Origin: Malachius bipustulatus
Lineage: Eukaryota > Arthropoda > Insecta > Coleoptera > Melyridae
DNA: 64,000 bases
NCBI GenBank assembly: GCA_910589415.1
Contig: OU342634.1
Coordinates: 2,852,001 to 2,916,000, forward strand
Direction of reading: 5' to 3'
Part shown: in pieces, positions 63,731-64,000 of the stretch
How positions within the stretch are numbered: position 1 is the stretch's first letter
How the letters are laid out: each line of letters begins with the position of its first letter
Translations under genes and position numbers: made by a program
The notes under the pieces: generated by a model
The model's input: only the letters and a program-made list of their open reading frames with translations
The model's database searches: none
What the model was told of the DNA's origin: nothing

Positions 63731-64000
63731 ATTTAATTATTATAAACTTTGTAGGTAGTAATTATTGTTGATTAAATAAAAAAACAACGTTTTTGTGTTT
63801 TTTTCACCTTTGATTGATCAATCACTCGCATCAAATACACTAGGATTAAGTTTATAGAGTATTTTCTCACAATAACCAGTATCGTAGAACTTCAGAAGGG
63901 AAATTGAGGTTAGAAAACTATGAATAGAGACGTTAACTGGAACTATTTGGCTGGTTAATTTATTGGCAGATTTATTCATAGATTAGAGCTATTATTTGTG
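63731..64000. other. Right margin, no gene seen
   Basis: AT-rich, with no supported frame. The window ends here. Confidence 0.4.

Noticed and set aside
1..64000. CRISPR arrays, operons or bacterial transfer
   Set aside because: No spaced short repeats of the CRISPR kind and no run of adjacent prokaryote-like genes. All longer frames are insect transposons or the RTN4IP1-like gene.

Overview
This is a repeat-dominated stretch of a eukaryotic nuclear genome, almost certainly an insect. The evidence is one mitochondrial-type oxidoreductase gene of the RTN4IP1 family, several insect-type non-LTR retrotransposons (one with a DUF4780-like first ORF), a Tc1/mariner-like element, gypsy remnants, a tRNA-headed SINE and AT-rich spacers. 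The order cannot be fixed from the sequence. Codon-rich stretches are confined to transposons, apart from the single gene at 5950-7068 (minus strand). No rRNA gene, functional tRNA gene, operon or CRISPR array was seen.

Layout. 1-5280: a run of diverged palindromic elements; a hAT-like MITE (2753-3510, 8-bp target duplication) sits inside one. 5281-7800: the RTN4IP1-like gene and its flanks. 7984-14242: a giant imperfect palindrome whose left end was split by a 5'-truncated LINE (8001-11274, 11-bp duplication), with a second palindrome nested in it. 14251-24826: another palindrome, split by a 4.7-kb repeat block (about 14531-19258) and by a nearly complete two-ORF LINE (19827-24786). 25081-29585: a palindrome split by a small AT-flanked element and by a jockey/CR1-like LINE. 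29617-32238: three more palindromes. 32422-34159: decayed gypsy pol on the minus strand. 34327-36061: a mariner-like element with long terminal repeats. 36065-37340: an internally deleted LINE. 38738-40032: a 644-bp tandem duplication. 41858-46290: small palindromes and a decayed gypsy element of the same family as 32-34 kb, with a TA-flanked MITE in its 3' LTR. 48700-50552: a LINE with an open 512-codon RT frame and an ATT-repeat tail. 51139-51650: a 132-bp tandem array. 52.4-53.05 kb: an unrecognised split ORF. 55.26-56.24 kb: LINE scraps in opposite orientations. 57166-58818: a near-perfect 1.65-kb palindrome. 60655-60979: a tRNA-headed SINE, with a related body at 56.6 kb.

The main pattern is a population of long palindromes, many with TACAGGGTG/CACCCTGTA at their ends or centres; I counted this 9-mer 22 times on both strands. 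They are modular: the same inner core and loop occur inside different outer arms. Other mobile elements have repeatedly landed in them, and because each host is a palindrome, the opposite arm or a sister copy often preserves the empty site, so insertions can be read to the base.
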